Below are positions 6,451 through 11,895 of a stretch of DNA of 12,879 nucleotides, in pieces. The notes beneath the pieces were generated by a model that was not told the DNA's origin, searched no databases, and saw only the letters and a list, made by a program, of their open reading frames with translations. Numbering within the stretch: the stretch's first letter is position 1; every line of letters begins with the position of its first letter. Location of the stretch: the NCBI GenBank assembly GCA_003454135.1, contig DMKW01000051.1:7408-20286 (forward strand), given 5' to 3'. Position numbers and translations under genes: made by a program. Origin of the DNA: Microbacteriaceae bacterium. Lineage in GTDB: Bacteria > Actinomycetota > Actinomycetes > Actinomycetales > Microbacteriaceae.

Positions 6451-6471
6451 CGCCGCTCTGTGCAAGATAGT
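6442..6471 (+). promoter_or_regulatory. Strong SigA-type promoter, leaderless, for the Cys-rich short ORF
   Basis: TTGACT (6442-6447), 18-base spacer, GATAGT (6466-6471), then six bases to ATG 6478. It is the best -35/-10 pair in the window, and transcription would begin at the A of the start codon. It would also transcribe the downstream winged-helix gene with a leader of about 260 nt. Confidence 0.6.
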
Positions 6472-6477
6472 TGTCAT

Positions 6478-6579
6478 ATGACTATGAACGCGCATGACCT
6501 GATTGCCCTCGAGGCTCCCAGGACTGCCGGCATGATGATGCCGGTCAGCGCTGTCATGTGTTGTCGAATGTGTGCCTAA
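6478..6579 (+). CDS. Leaderless 33-codon short ORF with Met/Cys-rich end, candidate attenuator leader peptide
   Basis: The ORF starts at the predicted transcription start (ATG 6478) and ends with TAA at 6577-6579. The peptide opens MTMNAHDLIALEAP and ends in MCCRMCA: three cysteines among the last six residues, and three consecutive methionines earlier (TAGMMMPV). It is not a recognised family. The design, a leaderless short ORF with clustered cysteine codons upstream of a gene and beside strong hairpins, resembles the polycysteine leaderless uORFs that act as cysteine-responsive attenuators in mycobacteria. A hairpin lies within the ORF (6524-6548) and another follows the stop (6596-6625). 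That it senses cysteine, methionine or thiol stress is inference; it could also be a small functional peptide that binds metal or thiols. Confidence 0.55.
   Translation: MTMNAHDLIALEAPRTAGMMMPVSAVMCCRMCA
6524..6548 (+). promoter_or_regulatory. Hairpin inside the short ORF
   Basis: CCGGCAT (6527-6533) pairs perfectly with ATGCCGG (6538-6544) around a 4-base loop. CTG/CAG extends the stem by three pairs past a single bulge. It covers the Met-Met-Met codons and ends 10 bases before the Cys-Cys codons, so a ribosome stalled there would affect it. Confidence 0.5.
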
Positions 6580-6595
6580 TCGGCCAATCCTTGTC

Positions 6596-6628
6596 GAGTT
6601 CTGCTCCGTAACGGGGCTCGAACTCCCG
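6596..6628 (+). promoter_or_regulatory. Two mutually exclusive leader hairpins
   Basis: In the long form, GAGTTC (6596-6601) pairs with GAACTC (6620-6625), and inside it GCTCCG (6603-6608) pairs with CGGGGC (6612-6617) over a TAA loop. In the alternative, CGGGG (6612-6616) pairs with TCCCG (6624-6628) over a 7-base loop. The two share strands and cannot coexist, as in an attenuator or anti-attenuator. Confidence 0.45.
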
Positions 6629-6740
6629 GATGTCAGCTCCTCATAACGGGCTATGTCCTCCACATGCACCACCTGAAGTATCCCGAAGGATCACACCCTC
6701 ATCATTAGAGGCCCTTCACCACTCCCAAGGAATTCGACAC

Positions 6741-7472
6741 ATGTCTCTCGCAACCTACGATCTCCTGCACCCTCTCACCGCTACCCAGCCGACCACGCGC
6801 CGGCTCACCTCGGTGGCTCCCGTCCCTGCACCGGTCGCCCCGGAGTCGCCTCCCCGCATCCGCGCCGTGCCGAGCGGAACCGAAGCCCGCGGTTTCGTGC
6901 TCTACGTCGGCGTCGACGAACTCAAGGCGGCAGAAGCCGGCACCGACCTCGGGCGCATCGTCGAGGCGCTCCGCAAGCTCACCGCGGAGCTCGTGCCGTC
7001 ATCCGAGACCTACGCCGCGGTCGCCATCGCCCCCCAGGGCGCGGGGGGTCGGGATGTCGAGGTGGTTCGCCTCGCCCTGCAAGACCCGTCGGCGCTCGCC
7101 AAGCACCGCCATCAGCCCGAGGCACCCGAGAAGCCGCACGGCGGCGTCGTAATCGACCTCTCGCGCAAGCGTCTCGTGCTCGACGACGAGACCGCCGCCC
7201 TCACCTACAAGGAATTCGAGCTGCTTCAGTACCTCGTTCTGCGCGAGGGTCGCACGATCGATCGTGCCGAACTCATCTCGTCCCTCTGGTCGGCGGGCGA
7301 TGATGACGCCCCGAACGAGCGCACGATCGACGTTCACGTGCGCCGCCTTCGCTCCAAGCTCGGCGCCTACGAGGACATCGTGCGCACCGTGCGCGGCGTC
7401 GGCTACCGGTTCGACCGCCACGCCGACGTCTCGATCCGGCACACGTCGACACCGAGCCCCGACATCTTCTAG
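6741..7472 (+). CDS. Orphan OmpR/PhoB-type winged-helix transcriptional regulator without receiver domain
   Basis: A 243-residue DNA-binding protein. The C-terminal OmpR-type winged helix spans about residues 134-226: LTYKEFELLQYLVLREG, then the recognition helix NERTIDVHVRRLRSKLG (193-209) and the wing hairpin IVRTVRGVGYRFD. There is no phospho-receiver. The N-terminus (1-45) is Pro/Ala-rich and probably disordered. Residues 50-110 form a small alpha/beta module (GFVLYVGVDELKAAEAG...) that I do not recognise and that could be the sensing part. No kinase gene is nearby. ATG 6741 follows AAGGA by nine bases; an in-frame ATG at 6630 would lie within the structured leader and is less likely. It sits downstream of the Cys-rich short ORF and probably on the same transcript. 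Targets unknown. Confidence 0.85.
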   Translation: MSLATYDLLHPLTATQPTTRRLTSVAPVPAPVAPESPPRIRAVPSGTEARGFVLYVGVDELKAAEAGTDLGRIVEALRKLTAELVPSSETYAAVAIAPQGAGGRDVEVVRLALQDPSALAKHRHQPEAPEKPHGGVVIDLSRKRLVLDDETAALTYKEFELLQYLVLREGRTIDRAELISSLWSAGDDDAPNERTIDVHVRRLRSKLGAYEDIVRTVRGVGYRFDRHADVSIRHTSTPSPDIF

Positions 7473-7711
7473 GGACGACGTCTCCTCCCGGCAACGCCGC
7501 GTAGTTCGCAGAGAGGTCGCTGTCCCCCGTCAATGCACCCGTTCGTTGTCCGTGCGGCTGCTAACACGGGCGCACGGTCAACGCGAGGCGGCAATGTTCG
7601 CCCAGGTCGCGGCCGGACATCCCGGCTCAGCCGCGGGCACAACGAATTCACCGACTAGCGGCTCCGACGCATGCGAGGCCAGAGCCGCTCCACTCCCTCC
7701 GCGCTGCGCAC

Positions 7712-7809
7712 TGCGCACAACTCAGGCTGAATTCTCCGGATGCGCGGCACCGCCCCGCGAATCCAGGCCACGGAGGTCGCTCACCGCAGATCAGCCTGAG
7801 TTATGCGCA
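7712..7809. repeat. Inverted repeat, 19-bp arms, 60-bp spacer
   Basis: Arms 7712-7730 and 7791-7809 match at 18 of 19 positions as reverse complements (core ACTCAGGCTGA / TCAGCCTGAGT). The spacer codes for nothing evident. It could be the ends of a small non-autonomous element, a long-range RNA stem or a paired protein-binding site. Confidence 0.6.
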
Positions 7810-7901
7810 CGGCGGGGCGGCACCGCCAGACCGCGCGGGCCAGCCGGCAACACGGCACGGCACGGGGCACCCGGCCAGACGGCGTCGAGCCGGGCCACGT
7901 G

Positions 7902-7926
7902 GCGACTTTTCCGCGATGAAAGTCGC
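7902..7926. repeat. 8-bp perfect hairpin
   Basis: GCGACTTT (7902-7909) and AAAGTCGC (7919-7926) flank a 9-base loop. On both strands the stem carries three T or A at its loop side. No adjacent gene needs it as a terminator. Confidence 0.35.
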
Positions 7927-8000
7927 GATTCACCCCGAGTGGAAGCTCCGGCACGGCACGAGATCGGGCACACAGGAAGCGCTGGCAAAATTCTTAGGAA

Positions 8001-8043
8001 AATAACAGTTTGATAACTAGCGCTTCGTTATCGCACCGTTATA
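8001..8043. promoter_or_regulatory. 43-bp symmetric operator-like dyad with four half-sites
   Basis: AATAAC (8001-8006), GATAAC (8012-8017), GTTATC (8027-8032) and GTTATA (8038-8043) are arranged about one centre at 8022. Paired half-sites on each side are 11 bp apart, about one helical turn. The inner pair is a perfect inverted repeat; the outer pair differs at one base. The right end overlaps the TATAGT -10 at 8042-8047, so a bound protein should repress it. The regulator could be the MarR protein encoded 200 bp downstream; this is inference. Confidence 0.6.
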
Positions 8044-8047
8044 TAGT
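8042..8047 (+). promoter_or_regulatory. -10 element TATAGT upstream of a candidate small RNA
   Basis: Five of six bases match TATAAT, in an A/T-rich island inside GC-rich DNA. A start six to seven bases later (near 8054) coincides with the first base of a hairpin. No good -35 is seen at 16-18 bp spacing, so an activator or a different sigma factor may be involved. Confidence 0.45.
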
Positions 8048-8053
8048 TCAAGA

Positions 8054-8160
8054 GCAGAAGTTGTTTGCTGTGGCAGCTTCTGCGGAATGTGATTGCAGGA
8101 CACTCTTGGTGCAAGGGAGAGGGTCGGTTTCTAGCCTCTGAAACCGGCCCTCAATCCTGT
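8054..8160 (+). ncRNA. Candidate small RNA of about 100 nt
   Basis: The stretch starts where the 8042 promoter should initiate. A 5' hairpin pairs GCAGAAG (8054-8060) with CTTCTGC (8077-8083). A 13-bp stem at 8119-8152 follows and could end the transcript. No good ORF lies between; the best is a weak 23-codon GTG frame at 8070-8141. I do not recognise it as 6S, 6C, SRP, tmRNA or RNase P RNA. It could instead be a long 5' leader of the MarR gene, which however has its own -10. Confidence 0.35.
8119..8152 (+). terminator. 13-bp terminator-like stem-loop
   Basis: 8119-8131 pairs with 8140-8152 over an 8-base loop, with twelve Watson-Crick pairs and one G-U pair. It is followed by AATCCTGTTTAAGG, a weak T-run. 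It separates the dyad-controlled promoter from the MarR gene. Confidence 0.5.
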
Positions 8161-8236
8161 TTAAGGCCTCATTTTCGGCTGTGGCGGGTGCTTTCGCGCC
8201 GAACCCGTGCCTCCCGGTTTCCGCCCGGCCGTTCCG

Positions 8237-8242
8237 TAGAGT
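8237..8242 (+). promoter_or_regulatory. -10 element of the MarR gene, leaderless spacing
   Basis: TAGAGT, six bases, then GTG 8249. No Shine-Dalgarno sequence precedes the GTG. Confidence 0.45.
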
Positions 8243-8248
8243 TAGCGC

Positions 8249-8686
8249 GTGAGCAAGTCGACAATCGCCGTCTCCGCGTGGGAGGCCCTGTTTCGCGCCC
8301 AAGTCTCTGTGATGCGCTATCTCCAGTCGGACTTTCCCACCGGCGAGCTATCGCTCAACGAATACGATGTACTGTTCAACTTGTCCAGGCAACCGCACCG
8401 GCAACTGCGTCTCAAAGACCTCAACGAGCACCTGCTCATCACGCAACCGAGCGTGAGCCGGCTCGTGGATCGCCTCGCCTCCCGCGGCTACGTGACCAAA
8501 CTGCATGATCCGGATGACGCCCGCGGCATCGTCGTGCGGCTGAGCGATGAAGGCTTCACGCTCTTCCGCTCCGTCGCGCGCAGCCACATCGAATCGATCG
8601 CCGAGCGGGTGGGCGGATCCCTCAGCGACGAGGAACTCACGACCCTCGCCGCGCTGTGCGACAAGTTGCGGCTCGCCGGAACGTGA
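8249..8686 (+). CDS. MarR-family transcriptional regulator
   Basis: A 145-residue winged-helix dimeric regulator. Residues 35-100 carry the MarR core: LSLNEYDVLFNLSRQP, then the HTH LNEHLLITQPSVSRLVDRL and the wing GYVTKLHDPDDARGIVVRLSD with the typical DPDDAR-x(n)-V-x-L-S-D motif. Helices at both ends form the dimer interface. No reactive-cysteine arrangement typical of OhrR is apparent. GTG 8249 is chosen because the leaderless -10 TAGAGT lies six bases upstream and the N-terminus then matches the family length. It converges with the pseudouridine kinase-like gene (30-bp gap). It may act on the dyad at 8001-8043 or on the convergent catabolic genes; no ligand can be inferred. Confidence 0.9.
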   Translation: MSKSTIAVSAWEALFRAQVSVMRYLQSDFPTGELSLNEYDVLFNLSRQPHRQLRLKDLNEHLLITQPSVSRLVDRLASRGYVTKLHDPDDARGIVVRLSDEGFTLFRSVARSHIESIAERVGGSLSDEELTTLAALCDKLRLAGT

Positions 8687-8716
8687 CCCCGATGGCGCTC
8701 GAGGCCCACGCATTCG

Positions 8717-9607
8717 TCAAGCGGGCGGGCGACCGCCGATAGTCGCGACGGCCCGCGCACCGGCGAGCACTCCGGCGCGCGCCGCCGCCGCCGCGTCGTC
8801 GTGCCGAACCCACTCGGCGAGAAACCCGGCCGCGAACGCGTCCCCGGCCCCCGTCGGGTCCGCGATCTCGGTCTCGATCGCGTCAACGCGTACAGTGGCA
8901 CGGCCGCGCTGGACCACGAGAACGCCGTCGGTCCCGAGCGTGAGGGCCACCACGGCGAAGTGCTCGGCAAGCCGAGCGACGACCTCCTCCGGCGTGGTCA
9001 GCCCGCTCAGGATGCGGCCCTCGTCGAGGCTCGGGAAGATCAGGTCCACCCCCGTCACGGCCGCCAGAAAGCGGTCGGCGCCGAAGTCGGCAATGAATCC
9101 CGCAGAACCCGGGTCCACCGATACCTGCACACCGCGCTCCCTCGCGCGCGCGATGAGGGAACGCACGGCCGCGTCATCCGGGGTGCCGAAGAGGCTGTAG
9201 CCGGTAAAGTGCACGATCGCCGCGGCGTCGAGCAGCTCGTCGCCGACGGCATCCGGCGTCATCGCGGCGTTGGCTCCGGTCTCGGTCAGCATCGTGCGCT
9301 GCTCGCCGTCGACGATCACGACGATCGATCCGGTCGGCAGCTCGGGGTCGCCGGTGAGGTGCGGCGTGACCCCGGCAACCGCGAGCAGCGCACGATGGCG
9401 CTCGAGGTCGTCGAGGCCGACCACGCCGACGAAGTCGACCTCGGCACCGAGCGTGCCCAGCCAGGCCGCCGTGTTGGCGGCCGATCCGCCGGCGCTACGG
9501 CGGATCGACGAGACGGTGTCGGTGTCCGGCCGAATCGGGCCGTGCGGCACGACGACAACGTCGTCGATCACGTCACCGAACACGACGATCCGTGCGCGCT
9601 CAGTCAC
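8717..9607 (-). CDS. PfkB-family carbohydrate kinase, probable pseudouridine kinase
   Basis: A 296-residue ribokinase-fold kinase. The N-terminal substrate region has GDVIDD (11-16) and a GG pair at 40-41 (SAGGSAANTA). The C-terminal signature DPTGAGDAFAAGF (250-262) supplies the anion hole and the catalytic base D256. Starts at GTG 9607 and overlaps the psuG stop by 8 bp, so the two are translationally coupled. That context is the main reason to call it the pseudouridine kinase (PsuK role), phosphorylating pseudouridine to its 5'-phosphate for PsuG. A ribokinase or adenosine-kinase-like specificity cannot be excluded from sequence alone. It ends 30 bp from the convergent MarR gene. Confidence 0.85.
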   Translation of the reverse strand: MTERARIVVFGDVIDDVVVVPHGPIRPDTDTVSSIRRSAGGSAANTAAWLGTLGAEVDFVGVVGLDDLERHRALLAVAGVTPHLTGDPELPTGSIVVIVDGEQRTMLTETGANAAMTPDAVGDELLDAAAIVHFTGYSLFGTPDDAAVRSLIARARERGVQVSVDPGSAGFIADFGADRFLAAVTGVDLIFPSLDEGRILSGLTTPEEVVARLAEHFAVVALTLGTDGVLVVQRGRATVRVDAIETEIADPTGAGDAFAAGFLAEWVRHDDAAAAARAGVLAGARAVATIGGRPPA

Positions 9608-10520
9608 GAGCGTTCAGCGCCGCCCACTCGATGGCGATCTCGGCCGCGAGCCGCACGTTGTTGCGTGCGAGGTCGAGGTTGACCTCGAGGCTTCTACCCT
9701 CAGAGGCGTTGACGATGAAGCCGAGCAGGAACGGCGTCACCGCTTTGCCGTGGATGCCGGCGGCGTCCGCGGCGGCGAGCGCCTCAATGAGCACGCGGTC
9801 GTGTTCGGCCGGATCCCACTGCTGGTCGCGCGGGATGGGGTTGGCCACCACGATCCCCTGGCCGTGGCCGAGCGCGTCCTGGCTTCGCATGATCGCCGCG
9901 ACCTGCGCGGCGGAGTCGACCGACCAGTCGAGTTCGTGGGCCGATTCGGTGAGCCAGAAGCTCGGGAAGGTCGTGGTGCGATAGCCGACGACGGGCACGC
10001 TGAGGGTCTCGAGCCGCTCGAGCGTCGCCGCGATGTCCAGCACCGACTTCACCCCGGCGCTCACGACGGTGACGGGAGTCACGGCGAGCGTCGAGAGGTC
10101 GGCCGACTCGTCGAAGGTCTGGCTCGCGCCGCGGTGCACGCCGCCGAGACCTCCCGTAGCGAACACTCGTACTCCGGCGAGCGCCGCGAGGTGCGCGGTC
10201 GCCGCGACCGTGGTGGCCCCGGATGCGCCGGCCGCCGCCAGCACGGGCAGATCGCGCACGCTCGCCTTGGCCAGGTCCTCCTCGGCAATGCGGCGAACGC
10301 CGACAGCATCCAGTCCGATCCGAGGCACGCCGTCGAGCACGGCGATCGTCGCCGGGGTCACGCCGGCGTCGCGCAAGATCTGCTCGAACTCCTCCGCGGC
10401 CTCGTGGTTGCGGGGGCGCGGCAGCCCGTGCGAGATGATCGTGGATTCGAGTGCGACGACCGGGGTGTGGGCGGCGAGCGCCGCGGCGACCTCGATCGAG
10501 ACGATGAATGGCGTGGTCAT
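9600..10520 (-). CDS. psuG: Pseudouridine-5'-phosphate glycosidase
   Basis: A 306-residue enzyme that cleaves the C-C glycosidic bond of pseudouridine 5'-phosphate to uracil and ribose 5-phosphate. Family blocks are clear: VVALESTIISHGLPRPRN (21-38), IGL near 68-70, EDLAKAS with K85 as the likely Schiff-base lysine, FATGGLGGVHRG (120-131), SAGVKSVLD (154-162), VANPIP (225-230) and GKAVTPFLL (258-266). The frame is open to ATG 10550, but ATG 10520 begins the conserved protein and follows TAGTGT by eight bases, so it is preferred. It is first in a two-gene operon with the PfkB kinase. The uracil produced could be recycled by upp. Confidence 0.93.
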   Translation of the reverse strand: MTTPFIVSIEVAAALAAHTPVVALESTIISHGLPRPRNHEAAEEFEQILRDAGVTPATIAVLDGVPRIGLDAVGVRRIAEEDLAKASVRDLPVLAAAGASGATTVAATAHLAALAGVRVFATGGLGGVHRGASQTFDESADLSTLAVTPVTVVSAGVKSVLDIAATLERLETLSVPVVGYRTTTFPSFWLTESAHELDWSVDSAAQVAAIMRSQDALGHGQGIVVANPIPRDQQWDPAEHDRVLIEALAAADAAGIHGKAVTPFLLGFIVNASEGRSLEVNLDLARNNVRLAAEIAIEWAALNARD

Positions 10521-10528
10521 AGGCACCA

Positions 10529-10534
10529 ACACTA
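10529..10534 (-). promoter_or_regulatory. Putative -10 element of the psuG-kinase operon
   Basis: Minus strand TAGTGT followed by eight bases and ATG 10520, giving a leader of zero to two bases. No -35 of note. Confidence 0.3.
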
Positions 10535-10664
10535 TCGGCGGCCCGATCACCGCAACACGACGACCGCCCGCGCCGAACTTGCGCGTGAACCAGATGCGCC
10601 CCGTTGTCGTTTAACAGTCAACCGGGAGCGCGAAACTAACCACCCGTGTTGGGAGCTGGACGAC

Positions 10665-11066
10665 ATGAAGGCCAACAGAAGAGCGACCATTGCGGCGGCG
10701 GGGGCCATCCTGCTGTTGCTAGCCGGATGCTCGTCCGGCGGAGGAACGACGACTCCACCGTCCGTCGGCAGCCAGGCTCCGTCCGGGATGGCAACCGATT
10801 CCGGGGCGCCGGGCTCGTCCGCCGACGCGATCGCCATCAAGGACTTCGTCTTCACGGCACCGGCGTCGGTGGCCCCCGGGGCCACCGTGACGGTGACGAA
10901 CATGGACGGCCAGGCCCACACGGTCACGGCCGACGACGGCTCATCCTTTGACGTGACGGTCCAGGGCGGCGGCAACGCCACGTTCACCGCGCCAACCAAG
11001 CCCGGAACGTACGCCTTCCACTGCACCATCCATCGCAACATGCACGGCACGCTGGTAGTGAAATGA
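10665..11066 (+). CDS. Cupredoxin-domain lipoprotein (amicyanin/plastocyanin-like)
   Basis: A 133-residue secreted lipoprotein. A basic N-terminus (MKANRR) and hydrophobic core end in the lipobox LLAGC with C22 as the lipidated residue. A Ser/Gly/Pro/Thr-rich linker follows (to about 52). The cupredoxin domain (53-133) has all four type 1 copper ligands: H85 (QAHTV) and the C-terminal set C120-x2-H123-x2-M126, the short amicyanin spacing. It should be anchored to the outer face of the membrane and carry electrons or bind copper. ATG 10665 has GGGAG about nine bases upstream. Its stop overlaps the next gene's start as ATGA, so the two products are probably made together. Confidence 0.92.
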   Translation: MKANRRATIAAAGAILLLLAGCSSGGGTTTPPSVGSQAPSGMATDSGAPGSSADAIAIKDFVFTAPASVAPGATVTVTNMDGQAHTVTADDGSSFDVTVQGGGNATFTAPTKPGTYAFHCTIHRNMHGTLVVK

Positions 11067-11494
11067 GCGGACGCGGCGCTGCACTCAGGGTCGCGGATGC
11101 CGTGCTGCGGCCGCTGGTCGCGGCCGCCCTGGTGACAGACGCGATCGTGCACATCCGACTGGCGCCGGGCTACCAGTTAGCGAATCCGGGAGGAATCGGA
11201 CAAGGCAACCTGTTCTACCTCGAATCGGCGGCCGCCATCCTGGCCGCGCTGTATGTGCTCATCCGGGGAAGTCGCCCCGCCTACTTCGTCGCCCTGGTCG
11301 TGGCGGGGAGCGCCCTCGCCGCCGTGCTGGTGTCCACTGCGGTGCAGCTCCCCGCCATCGGCCCGATTCCGTCGATGTACGAGCCGGTGTGGTTCTTCGA
11401 GAAGGCCCTCACTGCCGTGGCCGAAGGGGTGGGAACGATCCTGGCCGTGGTCGGGTTGGTCGGCGGCCGCCCCGGCAGTTCGCGGGCCGGCTAG
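11063..11494 (+). CDS. Four-helix integral membrane protein coupled to the cupredoxin
   Basis: A 143-residue membrane protein with hydrophobic segments at about 12-30, 48-67, 72-94 and 113-133, and short loops. I do not recognise a named family; the layout recalls small DoxX-like or DUF membrane proteins. The ATG overlaps the cupredoxin TGA (ATGA at 11063-11066), a strong sign of translational coupling. Possible metal or heme ligands near the membrane face are H30 (AIVHIRL) and M105 with E107 (SMYEP). A role as membrane partner or anchor of the cupredoxin, in copper handling or electron transfer, is inferred only from coupling. No terminator is obvious after it. Confidence 0.8.
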   Translation: MSGRGAALRVADAVLRPLVAAALVTDAIVHIRLAPGYQLANPGGIGQGNLFYLESAAAILAALYVLIRGSRPAYFVALVVAGSALAAVLVSTAVQLPAIGPIPSMYEPVWFFEKALTAVAEGVGTILAVVGLVGGRPGSSRAG

Positions 11495-11580
11495 GGCAGT
11501 TTCGGGTAGAGCGAATGTTCGGGATGTACTTGCGAGCGCCAGCTACTCGCAATGAGAGTCTGGAAAGCGGGGATGCGTGC

Positions 11581-11895
11581 ATGAGCGACTCGTTGAAGAC
11601 GATTAGCGCCCTGAGCCCCCTGCCGCTCGGCCGATGTGGAGTTCTGCGCCGAAAATCACGCGCGCGCTCGGGCTTCGACGTAATCGCGATGCATGGCGGC
11701 TACATCGCGACCGACAACACACAGGCGCTGCAGGATGCTCCTGACCGCTCACGGGCCATCCTCGACCGGATTCCGGCCGGCCGCTGGGGGGTCGCGAGCG
11801 ATCTGGCCGGCGCGACCGTCTTCCTAGCTTCGAGCGCGTCGGACTATGTGTCCGGCATCACTCTGCCCGTCGATGGCGGATGGCTCGGACGATGA
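11581..11895 (+). pseudogene. C-terminal remnant of a KduD-like short-chain dehydrogenase
   Basis: About the last 65 residues match the end of 2-dehydro-3-deoxy-D-gluconate 5-dehydrogenase (KduD, SDR family): GYIATDNTQAL, then RSRAILDRIPAGRWG, VFLASSASDYVSG and the final VDGGWLGR. The N-terminal ~185 residues, including the TGxxxGIG cofactor motif and the YxxxK catalytic pair, are missing. The usual VNAIAPGY stretch is degraded to VIAMHGGY. The ATG at 11581 opens a frame whose first ~30 residues (LKTISALSPLPLGRCG...) are unlike an SDR. The product cannot be an active dehydrogenase. The 3' end still overlaps the aldolase start as ATGA, the relic of an operon. Confidence 0.8.

Larger units (their letters stand above)
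7473..8000. other. GC-rich intergenic stretch with inverted repeats, no convincing gene
   Basis: Long frames exist in this interval (for example one running on from 7264 to 8013), but their products are Arg/Pro/Ala-rich, with no domain and no start-site signals. What is visible: an 8-bp inverted repeat (7657-7664 / 7682-7689), a 19-bp inverted repeat (7712-7809), 10-base direct repeats CGGCACCGCC (7745 and 7818), CGGCACGGCAC runs near 7855 and 7950, and an 8-bp hairpin (7902-7926). It may be decayed sequence or a structured noncoding region. Confidence 0.5.

Noticed and set aside
6612..6628. T-arm-like sequence (5-bp stem, CTCGAAC loop) suggesting a tRNA
   Set aside because: No anticodon, D-arm or acceptor pairing can be found around it, and the loop lacks T54. 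It is treated as part of the leader hairpin set.
7264..8013. Open frame running through the gap after the winged-helix gene
   Set aside because: It begins inside that gene in another frame, and the product is Arg/Pro/Ala-rich without domains. Stop-free runs of this length are common in GC-rich DNA.
9270..11066. A 598-codon open frame ending in the cupredoxin
   Set aside because: The upstream 465 codons are antisense to psuG and the kinase and have low-complexity composition. The real gene starts at 10665 with a lipoprotein signal peptide.
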